Part shown: positions 52,072 to 60,567 of the stretch, in pieces | How positions within the stretch are numbered: the stretch's first letter is position 1 | Layout: every line of letters starts with the position of its first letter | NCBI GenBank assembly: GCA_964574215.1 | Contig: CAZNLR010000001.1 | Location: 1 to 64,000 of the forward strand | Length of the DNA stretch: 64,000 nt | Direction of reading: 5' to 3' | From: GCA-2725625 sp964574215 | GTDB lineage: Bacteria; Pseudomonadota; Alphaproteobacteria; Rhodospirillales; UBA2165 | Notes under the pieces: model-generated | What the model was told of the DNA's origin: nothing | The model's input: the letters and a program-made list of their open reading frames with translations, nothing else | Database searches by the model: none | Made by a program: the position numbers and the translations under genes

Positions 52072-52773
52072 ATGAGTGAAATAAAAATCTGGGGTCTGGG
52101 CATCGGGCCCGGCGACCCCGACCTGATTACGGTTAAATCGTTGAAATTACTGCAAAAAGCAGACGTGGTCGCCTATCCGGCACCGGCCAAGGGCGACAGT
52201 CTGGTGCGCGCTATCGCCGACCCTCATATGAGCGGCGACCAGGAGGAAATCGTCATAAGGGTGCCCATGGTCGTGGAACGCTATCCGGCTCAGGAAATCT
52301 ACGACGGCGCGGCGGAAGAAATCGCCACGTGCGCTCGCCAGGGGAAAAGCGTCGCCATCCTGTGTGAGGGGGACCCGTTTTTTTACGGCTCTTTCATGTA
52401 TCTTTTTACGCGCCTGGCCGAAGAATTCGAGATCGAAGTGGTGCCGGGGGTAAGTTCTCTGGCTGCCTGCGCCGCCGGCCTCGGCATGCCGCTGTCGGAA
52501 CGGAATGAAGTGGTGACCGTCATACCGGCACCCCTGGACGAGGAAGAAATCGAAGCTCGGCTTCAGACCACGGACGTGGCGGCCATTATGAAGGTGGGAC
52601 GGCATTTCGAAAAGGTGAAGCGGGTGCTGGACAAGCTGGGTCTGACCCAACACGCCGGGTATATCGAGCGGGCGACCATGAAAGAGCAGCGCATCATGGA
52701 TTTGGACGACATGGCCGATGACGCGGCGACCTATTTTTCCATGATCATCGTCCGTCGTGACAGGGAGGGGTAA
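52072..52773 (+). CDS. cobI: Precorrin-2 C20-methyltransferase (CobI/CbiL)
   Basis: This 233-residue SAM-dependent tetrapyrrole methylase begins WGLGIGPGDPDLITVKSLKL, the family P1 motif, followed by CEGDPFFYGSFMYL and VVPGVSSLAACAAGLGMPLS. It adds the methyl at C20. It lies 1 base after cobL and 3 bases before the CbiG-CobJ fusion. Confidence 0.93.
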   Translation: MSEIKIWGLGIGPGDPDLITVKSLKLLQKADVVAYPAPAKGDSLVRAIADPHMSGDQEEIVIRVPMVVERYPAQEIYDGAAEEIATCARQGKSVAILCEGDPFFYGSFMYLFTRLAEEFEIEVVPGVSSLAACAAGLGMPLSERNEVVTVIPAPLDEEEIEARLQTTDVAAIMKVGRHFEKVKRVLDKLGLTQHAGYIERATMKEQRIMDLDDMADDAATYFSMIIVRRDREG

Positions 52774-52776
52774 ACG

Positions 52777-54612
52777 ATGAGTATGCCTCCTGTTTTTGTC
52801 GTGTTGAACGAAACGGGCGCCGCGCTGGCCCGCAAGGCCGCCGCCGCCATCGGCGGGGCCGAGGTTCATGGATTAGCGGACCGTGTCGATGGCGCCGATT
52901 TAACCTTTCAATCAACTATCGGTCATTTACAAAGTCTTTTTGCAGACGGCAGAACCATCGTCGCCGTCGCCTCCACCGGGATTATTATCCGCGCCCTGGG
53001 TGGTCTTTTAAACGACAAACAGATCGAACCGCCCGTTTTGTGCCTTTCTGTAGATGGAAAAACGGTGGTGCCATTGTTGGGGGGGCATCATGGCGCCAAC
53101 AAGCTGGCCAAGGATTTGGCCCAGGCGCTGGAAGGATATGCAGCGATCACCACGGCGGGTGACAGTCGGTTCGGCATTGCCTTGGATGATCCGCCCCAGG
53201 GGTGGAGATGCGTGGACCGGATGCTGGCCAAGCCGGTAATGGCGGCGTTGCTGGCGAGGGAAGCCGTTTCCCTGATCAATGAGACGGGGGATGGCGTAGA
53301 TGCTTCCTGGCTAACGGAATCGAGCGCAATTTTTTCCGACACCGCCGAACAATCAATCCGGCTGACCCATATCCCGCAAACGGATGACACGACAGGTCTC
53401 GTGATTTGCCCGTCGGTTCTGACGTTGGGTATCGGCTGCGAACGGGGCGTGAAGACCAAAGATTTGGCCGAGTTTATTGAGGACGTTTTGGTGACGGCAG
53501 GCCTGGCCAAGCAAGCCGTCGCCTGCGTCGCCACGGTGGACATCAAAGAGGACGAGATCGCCATCCGTGAGGTGGCGGCCTTGGACGACATTCCCGTGCG
53601 CCTGTTTACACCGGCAAGGTTGGATGAGGAAACGCCCCGGGTCACCGATCCTTCCGATTACGTATTTGAGACTGTCGGCACCCACAGCGTGGCCGAAGCC
53701 GCCGCCCTGGCCGCCGCCGGACCGGATGGCGAATTGATCGTCGCCAAACAGAAGGGACCAATAAAAAAGGGTGGCGGCATGACCTGCGCTATTGCCCGTT
53801 CTCCCCGCATCATCGATCCTGATCAGGTGGGACGCGGCTGTGGACGGCTGGTGGTGGTGGGGATCGGTCCCGGCACCAACGATTGGCGCGCACCGGAAGC
53901 CACAAGTCAGATCGCCGGCGTTACCGATGTGGTGGGCTACTCCCTCTATATGGATATTCTGGGACCGCTCATGGACGGCAAGGTGCGCCACGACTACAAG
54001 CTGGGCGAGGAAAGCGACCGGGTGGCCGAGGCCCTGGATTTGGCGGCATCAGGCAAAGAGGTCGCGTTGGTCTCCAGCGGTGATGCCGGTATCTACGCAA
54101 TGGCGAGTCTGGTTTATGAGTTGATCGAGACCGGCGGTAAAGACAGCTGGCAGCGGTTGGACGTCCAGGTGGTGCCGGGTATTTCGGCTCTCCAGGCTGC
54201 CGCCGCGCGGGCGGGGGCACCTTTGGGACACGACTTCTGCACCGTCTCCCTCTCCGATCTTCTGACCCCGTGGGAGGTGATTGAAAACCGCCTCAAGGCT
54301 GCCGCCCAAGGTGATTTCGTCATCGCCCTCTACAATCCGGTTTCCATGCGGCGGCGGGAGCAGCTGGTCAAGGCGCGGGATATCATTCTCGGCCAACGGG
54401 GGCCGGAGACGCCGGTAATCCTGGGCCGAAACCTGGGAAGGGAAGAAGAGAAAATTGACGTGATTACGTTGGGCGAACTGCATCCTGATATTGTGGATAT
54501 GTTGACCCTGGTGATGATCGGCAGCACGGAAACCCGAACTTTCCCACGGGGTGACGGCTCCACCGCCGTTTATACGCCGCGGGGCTATAGCGGCAAGGAG
54601 AAGGAGGCATGA
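52777..54612 (+). CDS. Fused CbiG-CobJ (cobalt-precorrin-5A hydrolase and precorrin-3B C17-methyltransferase)
   Basis: This 611-residue fusion has an N-terminal CbiG domain (about 1-340) with TVVPLLGGHHGANKLA and ICPSVLTLGIGCERGVKTKDL, followed by a CobJ/CbiH methylase (about 360-611) with VVVGIGPGTNDWRAPEA, VSSGDAGIYAMASL and VVPGISALQAAAARAG. CbiG opens the delta-lactone in the early-cobalt route. The fused arrangement puts the two successive ring-contraction steps in one chain. CbiG supports an anaerobic-style pathway; no CobG monooxygenase is seen in the window. Confidence 0.93.
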   Translation: MSMPPVFVVLNETGAALARKAAAAIGGAEVHGLADRVDGADLTFQSTIGHLQSLFADGRTIVAVASTGIIIRALGGLLNDKQIEPPVLCLSVDGKTVVPLLGGHHGANKLAKDLAQALEGYAAITTAGDSRFGIALDDPPQGWRCVDRMLAKPVMAALLAREAVSLINETGDGVDASWLTESSAIFSDTAEQSIRLTHIPQTDDTTGLVICPSVLTLGIGCERGVKTKDLAEFIEDVLVTAGLAKQAVACVATVDIKEDEIAIREVAALDDIPVRLFTPARLDEETPRVTDPSDYVFETVGTHSVAEAAALAAAGPDGELIVAKQKGPIKKGGGMTCAIARSPRIIDPDQVGRGCGRLVVVGIGPGTNDWRAPEATSQIAGVTDVVGYSLYMDILGPLMDGKVRHDYKLGEESDRVAEALDLAASGKEVALVSSGDAGIYAMASLVYELIETGGKDSWQRLDVQVVPGISALQAAAARAGAPLGHDFCTVSLSDLLTPWEVIENRLKAAAQGDFVIALYNPVSMRRREQLVKARDIILGQRGPETPVILGRNLGREEEKIDVITLGELHPDIVDMLTLVMIGSTETRTFPRGDGSTAVYTPRGYSGKEKEA

Positions 54613-55364
54613 CGGTTCACTTTATCGGTGCCGGTCCCGGCGCCCCCGATCTGATTACGGTTCGGGGTCTGAAATTGATCGAGACCTGCTCGGTCTGCCT
54701 TTATGCCGGGTCTCTGGTACCTGAAGAGGTGGTTGCCGCCGCGCCCGATAACGCCGAGGTGACCGATACTGCCCCTCTGCATCTGGACGAAATCATCGCC
54801 AAGATCGAGGATGCCCACGGTAGGGGACTTGATGTGGCGCGGGTGCATTCGGGCGATCCGTCCATTTATGGCGCCATCGCCGAACAGATGCGCCGCCTCG
54901 ACGATCTGGGAATTCCTTATGACGTGACACCGGGAGTACCGTCGTTCGCCGCCGCCGCCGCCGCTTTGGGGCGGGAACTGACCCTGCCCGATATCTCCCA
55001 GACCATCATCCTCACCCGCACCGACGGCAAGGCATCGTCCATGCCCGAGGGAGAGGATTTGGTCTCTCTGGCCAAGGCCCGCGCCACGCTGGCCATCCAT
55101 CTATCGGTAAGAAATTTAAAGAGGGTGGTGGAGGAACTGAGCCCCGCCTATGGTGCCGAATGTCCCGTGGTGGTGATTTATCGGGCCAGTTGGCCCGACC
55201 AGCAGATCATCGAGGGTACGCTGGCTGATATCAGGGATAAAGTGCGGGACGAAAAAATAACCCGGACGGCGCTCATTCTGGTGGGGCATGTCCTGGGCGG
55301 GGCCGAATTCACCGACAGCCGCCTCTACGCCAAAGACCACAAACATGTCCTACGTCCCAAGTAG
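54609..55364 (+). CDS. cobM: Precorrin-4 C11-methyltransferase (CobM/CbiF)
   Basis: This 251-residue tetrapyrrole methylase has HFIGAGPGAPDLITVRGLK, YAGSLVPEEVVA, VARVHSGDPSIYGAIAEQM and VTPGVPSFAAAAAALGREL. It methylates C11. It overlaps the CbiG-CobJ stop by ATGA and ends 4 bases from the convergent cobK. Confidence 0.94.
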   Translation: MTVHFIGAGPGAPDLITVRGLKLIETCSVCLYAGSLVPEEVVAAAPDNAEVTDTAPLHLDEIIAKIEDAHGRGLDVARVHSGDPSIYGAIAEQMRRLDDLGIPYDVTPGVPSFAAAAAALGRELTLPDISQTIILTRTDGKASSMPEGEDLVSLAKARATLAIHLSVRNLKRVVEELSPAYGAECPVVVIYRASWPDQQIIEGTLADIRDKVRDEKITRTALILVGHVLGGAEFTDSRLYAKDHKHVLRPK

Positions 55365-55368
55365 GTTA

Positions 55369-56091
55369 CTATACTGTCCAATCAATTATTTTTTCGACGC
55401 TGTCGAAAACATCACCATCCGGTGGCTGGGGACGGTCAATCATAATGACGGGTGTTTTGCGGTCCCGCGCGGCCAGCAGCTTCGCCGCCAAAGGGCCGCC
55501 GCTGTTCTTGGAAACCACCACCTGAATGTCGTATTTGGCAAGCAACATGGTCTCCCCCGACCGGTCGAAAGGTCCTCGGGCCAGAAGCAGGGTAAAAATA
55601 TCGAAGGGGATGGGTTTTTCCGGTTGCTCGACGGCGCGGACAAGAAAAAACTTATCTTTCAACGTAGCGAAAGCGTCCAGATTCTGACTGCCGGTCGACA
55701 AAAATACCCGATCGCCGAGATCGTTCAAAAGGTCGGTCGCCGCCTTGTAATCCTTGGCCGAAACCCAAGTGTCTCCGTCCTCCGCTTGCCAGGGGGGACG
55801 AAGATATTTCGCCCGGTTGACGCCGGCAGTTTCGCAAGCCGCTGCGGCGTTGGCAGCCATTTGCGCCGCATAGGGGTGGGTGGCGTCGACAACGGCCTCA
55901 ATATTATTTTCGGATAAATATACCGCCAGCCCGTCGACGCCGCCAAACCCGCCGGTGCGGGCGTCACAGTCTGGTAAATTGGGATTCCGGGTGCGGCCCG
56001 CCAGCGAGTAAATTATTTCTGCTTGGTTCGACAGTTCCTTCGCCAGGCGAACGGCATCCGCCGTACCGCCGAGGATAAGAATTTTTTTCAT
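55369..56091 (-). CDS. cobK: Precorrin-6A reductase (CobK/CbiJ)
   Basis: This 240-residue NAD(P)H-dependent reductase begins with MKKILILGGTADAVRLAKEL, a Rossmann-type motif, and has VVDATHPYAAQMAANAA, which is diagnostic. It reduces the C18-C19 double bond. It starts 6 bases after the cbiD stop, across a run of nine As. Confidence 0.92.
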   Translation of the reverse strand: MKKILILGGTADAVRLAKELSNQAEIIYSLAGRTRNPNLPDCDARTGGFGGVDGLAVYLSENNIEAVVDATHPYAAQMAANAAAACETAGVNRAKYLRPPWQAEDGDTWVSAKDYKAATDLLNDLGDRVFLSTGSQNLDAFATLKDKFFLVRAVEQPEKPIPFDIFTLLLARGPFDRSGETMLLAKYDIQVVVSKNSGGPLAAKLLAARDRKTPVIMIDRPQPPDGDVFDSVEKIIDWTV

Positions 56092-56097
56092 TTTTTT

Positions 56098-57213
56098 TTA
56101 GAACTCCGATCTTCCCACTAACTTACCCGAACGATCATAAACGATAATTTCAACGGCGACACTGTTCCGCACTTCATCAAGAGCTTTTTGCTGAGCTGCT
56201 TTTGCCACGGCATCTCCCAAAGCCAGATCATTTTTTTCAGCAATTTCAAAAACCGCCAAAGCCGTTTCAGCGTGTCGAATTTCGTCGCAAATTTCTTCAC
56301 CACCGCCGTATTCCGCTGCCAGGTCCGCCAGAAATCCGGGGTCGACCTGGGAGCGTTTGGAATGCAGGTCCATATGCCCGGCCGCCAGTTTGGAAATCTT
56401 ACCCAAGCCACCGGCGATGGTGACGCGAGGAACGGGATGGGTGCGTAGATATTTGAGCATGCCGCCGACGAAATCCCCCATATCGATTATGGATGAAGGC
56501 TCCAAGCCATAGAGCGCCGACACGGCTTTTTCCGATGTTGAGCCCGTGCAGGCGGCCACATGGTCTAGCCCTTCCGCCCGCGCCACATCGATTCCTTGGT
56601 GAATGGAGGCAATCCAGGCGGCACATGAATAGGGTATGACAATCCCCGTGGTGCCGAGAATGGATATCCCGCCCAAAATTCCCAGCCGGGGGTTCCAGGT
56701 CTTGGCCGCCAGCTTCTCACCGTGATCAACGGAAATAGTGATTTCCAGATCAAGCGGTTCATCGTGGGCCGAGGCGACGGATTTTAGATTTTCTTCGATC
56801 ATTTGCCTGGGGGCGGGATTGATGGCGGGTTCGCCGACGTCGAGGGGCAGGCCCGGTTTGGTGACCGTACCGACGCCGGAACCGGCTTTAAATACCAGCC
56901 CTCCAGAGGAATTTCTTGAGGATTTTCTTGGGGATTTTCTCACCTCAGCGCGAATCACCGCCCCATGGGTGACATCGGGATCATCGCCTGCATCCTTGAT
57001 AACCGCCGCCATGGCCGATCCGTTCTCTAGCGATCTGTCCTCTAATTTGAATTCAGGCTGTTGACCGCCGGGTAGGATAATCGCCACCGAATCAGGGAAT
57101 TCGCCGGTAAACAGGGCGGTTAGCGCGGCTTTGGCCGCGGCGGTGGCGCAGGCGCCAGTGGTCCAGCCCCGCCGCAATTCCCTGCCATCTGATTTTTTTT
57201 CAATTTCAGCCAT
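56098..57213 (-). CDS. cbiD: Cobalt-precorrin-5B C1-methyltransferase (CbiD)
   Basis: This 371-residue protein starts with RRGWTTGACATAAAKAAL and has GSGVGTVTKPGLPLDVGEPAINP and TGIVIPYSCAAWIASI, matching CbiD. CbiD methylates C1 in the cobalt-early pathway and replaces CobF of the aerobic pathway. It leads the two-gene minus-strand unit with cobK and is divergent from cobA across about 46 bases. Confidence 0.94.
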   Translation of the reverse strand: MAEIEKKSDGRELRRGWTTGACATAAAKAALTALFTGEFPDSVAIILPGGQQPEFKLEDRSLENGSAMAAVIKDAGDDPDVTHGAVIRAEVRKSPRKSSRNSSGGLVFKAGSGVGTVTKPGLPLDVGEPAINPAPRQMIEENLKSVASAHDEPLDLEITISVDHGEKLAAKTWNPRLGILGGISILGTTGIVIPYSCAAWIASIHQGIDVARAEGLDHVAACTGSTSEKAVSALYGLEPSSIIDMGDFVGGMLKYLRTHPVPRVTIAGGLGKISKLAAGHMDLHSKRSQVDPGFLADLAAEYGGGEEICDEIRHAETALAVFEIAEKNDLALGDAVAKAAQQKALDEVRNSVAVEIIVYDRSGKLVGRSEF

Positions 57214-57259
57214 ATGAGACCTTTTTGAGTTCCCCCCTATTCTGCTAAATTCCCGGCCA

Positions 57260-58039
57260 ATGGAAAACCTTTCGATAGACTTTCCCGAATTTAAGCCAGG
57301 GACTGTATGGATCGTCGGCGCCGGGCCGGGCGATCCTGGGCTGCTGTCATTGCTGGCCGTGCATGGGATTCAAAACGCCGATGTTATCGTCTATGACGCT
57401 TTGGTGGGCAAGGACGTGCTGGCCATGGCCGGCGACAGCGCGGAGTTGGAGTATGCCGGAAAGCGGGGCGGCAAGCCGTCCGCCAAGCAGACCGATATAT
57501 CCGACCGGTTGGTGGAGCTGGCCAAAGAAAACAAGCGGGTGCTGCGCCTCAAGGGCGGCGATCCCTTTGTCTTCGGAAGGGGTGCCGAGGAATGTTTACG
57601 GCTTGCCGAGGACGATGTTCCATTTCGGATCGTGCCGGGTATTACTTCCGGCGTAGGCGGATTGGCCTATGCCGGCATTCCCGCCACCACGCGGGGCGCC
57701 AACACGGCCATTACCTTCATTACCGGCCATACGGCGGGCGGCGACGTGCCCGACGACATCAATTGGGAAGCCCTGGCCCAGGGCTCGCCGGCCCTGGTGT
57801 TCTTCATGGGCACCAAGCATATGGGACGGATTGCCCGCAAATTGATGGAGGCGGGGCGTTCTGGCGAGGAACCGGTCGCCATTGTCTGTAAGGCGACCCT
57901 GCCGGAACAGCAGGTGCTGGTGACCTCCCTCGCCAACTGCGAGGCGGATTACCAAGCCTCGGACCTGGAGCCGCCGGCGCTGATCGTTGTGGGTCCGGTG
58001 GTGAATCTGCGTGAACAGCTGAATTGGCTGGAACTTTGA
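57260..58039 (+). CDS. cobA: Uroporphyrinogen-III C-methyltransferase (CobA)
   Basis: This 259-residue SUMT methylase makes precorrin-2. It has VWIVGAGPGDPGLLSLLAVH, VYDALVGKDVLAMA, RLKGGDPFVFGRGAEE, VPGITSGVGGLAYAGIPAT and THRGANTAITFITGH-like (TRGANTAITFITGH) motifs. It lacks the CysG oxidase/chelatase N-terminal domain. It overlaps cobB. Confidence 0.94.
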   Translation: MENLSIDFPEFKPGTVWIVGAGPGDPGLLSLLAVHGIQNADVIVYDALVGKDVLAMAGDSAELEYAGKRGGKPSAKQTDISDRLVELAKENKRVLRLKGGDPFVFGRGAEECLRLAEDDVPFRIVPGITSGVGGLAYAGIPATTRGANTAITFITGHTAGGDVPDDINWEALAQGSPALVFFMGTKHMGRIARKLMEAGRSGEEPVAIVCKATLPEQQVLVTSLANCEADYQASDLEPPALIVVGPVVNLREQLNWLEL

Positions 58040-59355
58040 CTTCTGGATTTATGATCGCCGCGCCTTCGTCCGGCAGCGGCAAGACGGTCGTCACGCTCGG
58101 TCTATTACGGGCGCTCAGGAACCGGGGAATGACGGTCGGGTCCCTGAAAGTTGGTCCCGATTATATTGATCCCGCTTACCACACGGCTGCCACCGGCGCG
58201 CCTTGCCGCAATTTCGATCTCTGGGCCATGGGGGAGGATACGTTGCACGCCCAATGCCGGGCGGCAGCTGAAGATTCCGATCTCATTGTCGCCGAAGGGG
58301 TTATGGGACTGTTCGACGGTGCGGCGACGGGCGATAAAAAAGACACCGGCAGCACGGCTGACGCCGCTGCCTGGCTGGGTTGGCCGGTAATTCTAGTGGT
58401 TGATTCGGGCGGACAGGGAACGTCCGCCGCCGCTTTGATCCAGGGATTCGCCTCATTCAGGGACGACGTGGAAATCGGTGGAGTTATCTTCAACCGCATC
58501 GGCGGTCCGGCCCACGAGGAAATATTACGGGACGCGCTGGACAGTATTGGCGTGCCCTGCATTGGCTGTGTTTCCCGCCATCCGGATTTGGCCTTGGAGA
58601 GCCGTCATCTTGGGTTGGTCCAGGCTCACGAAAAGGAAGAACTGGACCGCTGGCTGGATACGGCCGCGGCCCGGGTGGTGGAAGACCTCGATCTGGACGC
58701 CTTAATCGCCATGGCCCGTCCAGCGCCGGTGGAGGCGGATGAGGGCAGTGGTGCATTGCCAATTCTCGCCCAACACATCGCCGTTGCCCGGGATGAGGCC
58801 TTTGCCTTCTGCTACGATCATGTCTTGGACGGCTGGCGTCAGGCCGGTGCGGAACTCAGCTTTTTCTCCCCTTTGGCCGATGAAAGGCCTTCGGATCAGG
58901 CGGGGGGTGTTTACCTGCCGGGCGGGTATCCGGAACTGCATGGTGACAGGTTGAGTGTTAACGAAAATTTTTTTGACGGCTTGCGCCAGGCTCAGGCACG
59001 GGAAACGGTGATTTTCGGCGAATGCGGTGGTTTTATGGTCATGGGAGAGACACTCACGGATCGGGAAGGCAATTGCCATCCCATGGCCGGGTTATTGCCG
59101 GTTGCCACGTCCTTCGCCGAGCCGAAACTGCATTTGGGATACCGCGACCTGACGTTGCTGCAGGACGGACCGTTGGGGGCCAAAGGTCAAAAATTTAGCG
59201 GCCATGAATTCCACTATTCCTCCCTAACTCAAATGACGGGCGGTGACAGTCTGTTCTCTACCGCGAATTCCAAAGGTGAAGAGATGCCCGCCACCGGTTG
59301 CCGTCTGGGCAAGGTCATGGGTTCCTTCATCCACCTCATCGACCACCGCAAATAG
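58036..59355 (+). CDS. cobB: Cobyrinate a,c-diamide synthase (CobB/CbiA)
   Basis: This 439-residue amidotransferase has an N-terminal P-loop APSSGSGKTVVT and GSLKVGPDYIDPAYH, and a C-terminal glutaminase with Cys in FGECGGFMVMGE and a HEFHYSS His. I place the start at TTG 58036, overlapping the cobA stop as TTGA; an ATG 15 bases later is the alternative. It ends AAATAG, joined to the second palindromic element. The same enzyme acts before or after cobalt insertion depending on route. Confidence 0.92.
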   Translation: MTSGFMIAAPSSGSGKTVVTLGLLRALRNRGMTVGSLKVGPDYIDPAYHTAATGAPCRNFDLWAMGEDTLHAQCRAAAEDSDLIVAEGVMGLFDGAATGDKKDTGSTADAAAWLGWPVILVVDSGGQGTSAAALIQGFASFRDDVEIGGVIFNRIGGPAHEEILRDALDSIGVPCIGCVSRHPDLALESRHLGLVQAHEKEELDRWLDTAAARVVEDLDLDALIAMARPAPVEADEGSGALPILAQHIAVARDEAFAFCYDHVLDGWRQAGAELSFFSPLADERPSDQAGGVYLPGGYPELHGDRLSVNENFFDGLRQAQARETVIFGECGGFMVMGETLTDREGNCHPMAGLLPVATSFAEPKLHLGYRDLTLLQDGPLGAKGQKFSGHEFHYSSLTQMTGGDSLFSTANSKGEEMPATGCRLGKVMGSFIHLIDHRK

Positions 59356-59427
59356 TTAATTAATCGACTGTCGATAAATTAACGAAGTTGTGAACAGGTG
59401 TGAATTAATCGACTGTCGATTAATTAA
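59356..59427. repeat. Double-palindromic element, copy 2 (inverted)
   Basis: A 71-72 bp element that matches the reverse complement of copy 1. Its spacer CGAAGTTGTGAACAGGTGTG is the reverse complement of copy 1's spacer at 18 of 20 positions. It begins directly after the cobB TAG and its far end includes the stop codon of the convergent cobD gene. Confidence 0.88.
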
Positions 59428-60437
59428 TGATAGAGGGCGGTCTGCAAACGTTGAATTGCCGCCTCGCTGCCCGGCAGGCCGAGGCGGAGCCAGGTGGGGC
59501 GGTCGTCGAAGCGGCGGGTGAGGATGCCGTTTTCGCCTAATCGGCGGAAAATATCCTGGGCGTCAGGATCGTCGATCAGACGGAAGAGATTGGTGCCGCC
59601 GATAACGGTAAGTCCCGCGCCCGCTAACGCCGAATCTAGCCGCTGCTGTTGCCGGTTGATCTGCGCCCGCATCTTCTCAATCCAAGCCTCATCGGATAAG
59701 GCCTGACGGCCGATTTCAATGGCAGGACCGGCGACCGCCCAGGGGCCCAGCCGTTTTTGCAGTTCGTCCAATATCTCAAGTGGGCCGACGGCGAACCCGA
59801 GCCTCAGACCGGCCAATCCGAAAAATTTGCCCACCGACCGCAACACCAGGATATTGCCGGTGCCACATTGGGGCACGACACTCAGTTCGGGCGACGGGTC
59901 ACAGAACGCCTCGTCAACGATGACCCGTCCCGTCAGGGCGGCCAATTGGCGGATGTCCTCGGGCGGTGTCTGGCGGCCATCGGGATTGTTGGGATTGACC
60001 AGCACGGCGATATCGCCCGCCGCCAAGTCCTCGAAATTATCCACCTGCGCCACATCGTGTCCCGCTTCGCGCCAGCAGTGGGGATGCTCGTTGTAGGTGG
60101 GGGACAGAACGGTGACCTTCGATTGAGGGGTCTGGCCGGGCAGGGTTTGCAAAATAGCCTGGGTGCCGGACGCCGCAATGATGCCCGCGCCCGCAGGAAC
60201 GCGGTAATACGACCGGGCGGCGTTCAGCAAATCCTCAATATCACCCGGCGTCGGCAGTTTTCGGTACACTTCGCTGGCCAAATCTGCAAAGGGATAGCTC
60301 GTCGGGTTGATGCCGGTGGAAAGGTCGAGCCAGTCTTCGACTGGTATACCGAATTCAGCCGCTGCTTCCGAAACGTTACCGCCATGTTTACGTTCCCGAA
60401 TATCGGCGTTTTTGATTTTTGTAAATTCTCTGTTCAC
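59424..60437 (-). CDS. cobD: Threonine-phosphate decarboxylase/aminotransferase-like (CobD; CobC of Pseudomonas)
   Basis: This 337-residue PLP enzyme makes the aminopropanol phosphate linker. HGGNVSEAAAEFG and WLDLSTGINP at the start are diagnostic; the Schiff-base Lys is in VLRSVGKFFGLAGLRLGF. The last codons fall within the palindromic element. It faces cobB convergently and is divergent from the glycosyltransferase-like gene. Confidence 0.9.
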   Translation of the reverse strand: MNREFTKIKNADIRERKHGGNVSEAAAEFGIPVEDWLDLSTGINPTSYPFADLASEVYRKLPTPGDIEDLLNAARSYYRVPAGAGIIAASGTQAILQTLPGQTPQSKVTVLSPTYNEHPHCWREAGHDVAQVDNFEDLAAGDIAVLVNPNNPDGRQTPPEDIRQLAALTGRVIVDEAFCDPSPELSVVPQCGTGNILVLRSVGKFFGLAGLRLGFAVGPLEILDELQKRLGPWAVAGPAIEIGRQALSDEAWIEKMRAQINRQQQRLDSALAGAGLTVIGGTNLFRLIDDPDAQDIFRRLGENGILTRRFDDRPTWLRLGLPGSEAAIQRLQTALYH

Positions 60438-60567
60438 GGTCTGCCCACGTGTGATTACCTTACCATCTTATCAGGCTTAACTTAGCCGGCCCACCATTTC
60501 AAGCCGTGCCCCAACGGCGGGACGGGTGCTGGCCCCGGCTGGTCCCAGGCGCTAAACTGGCGGCATC

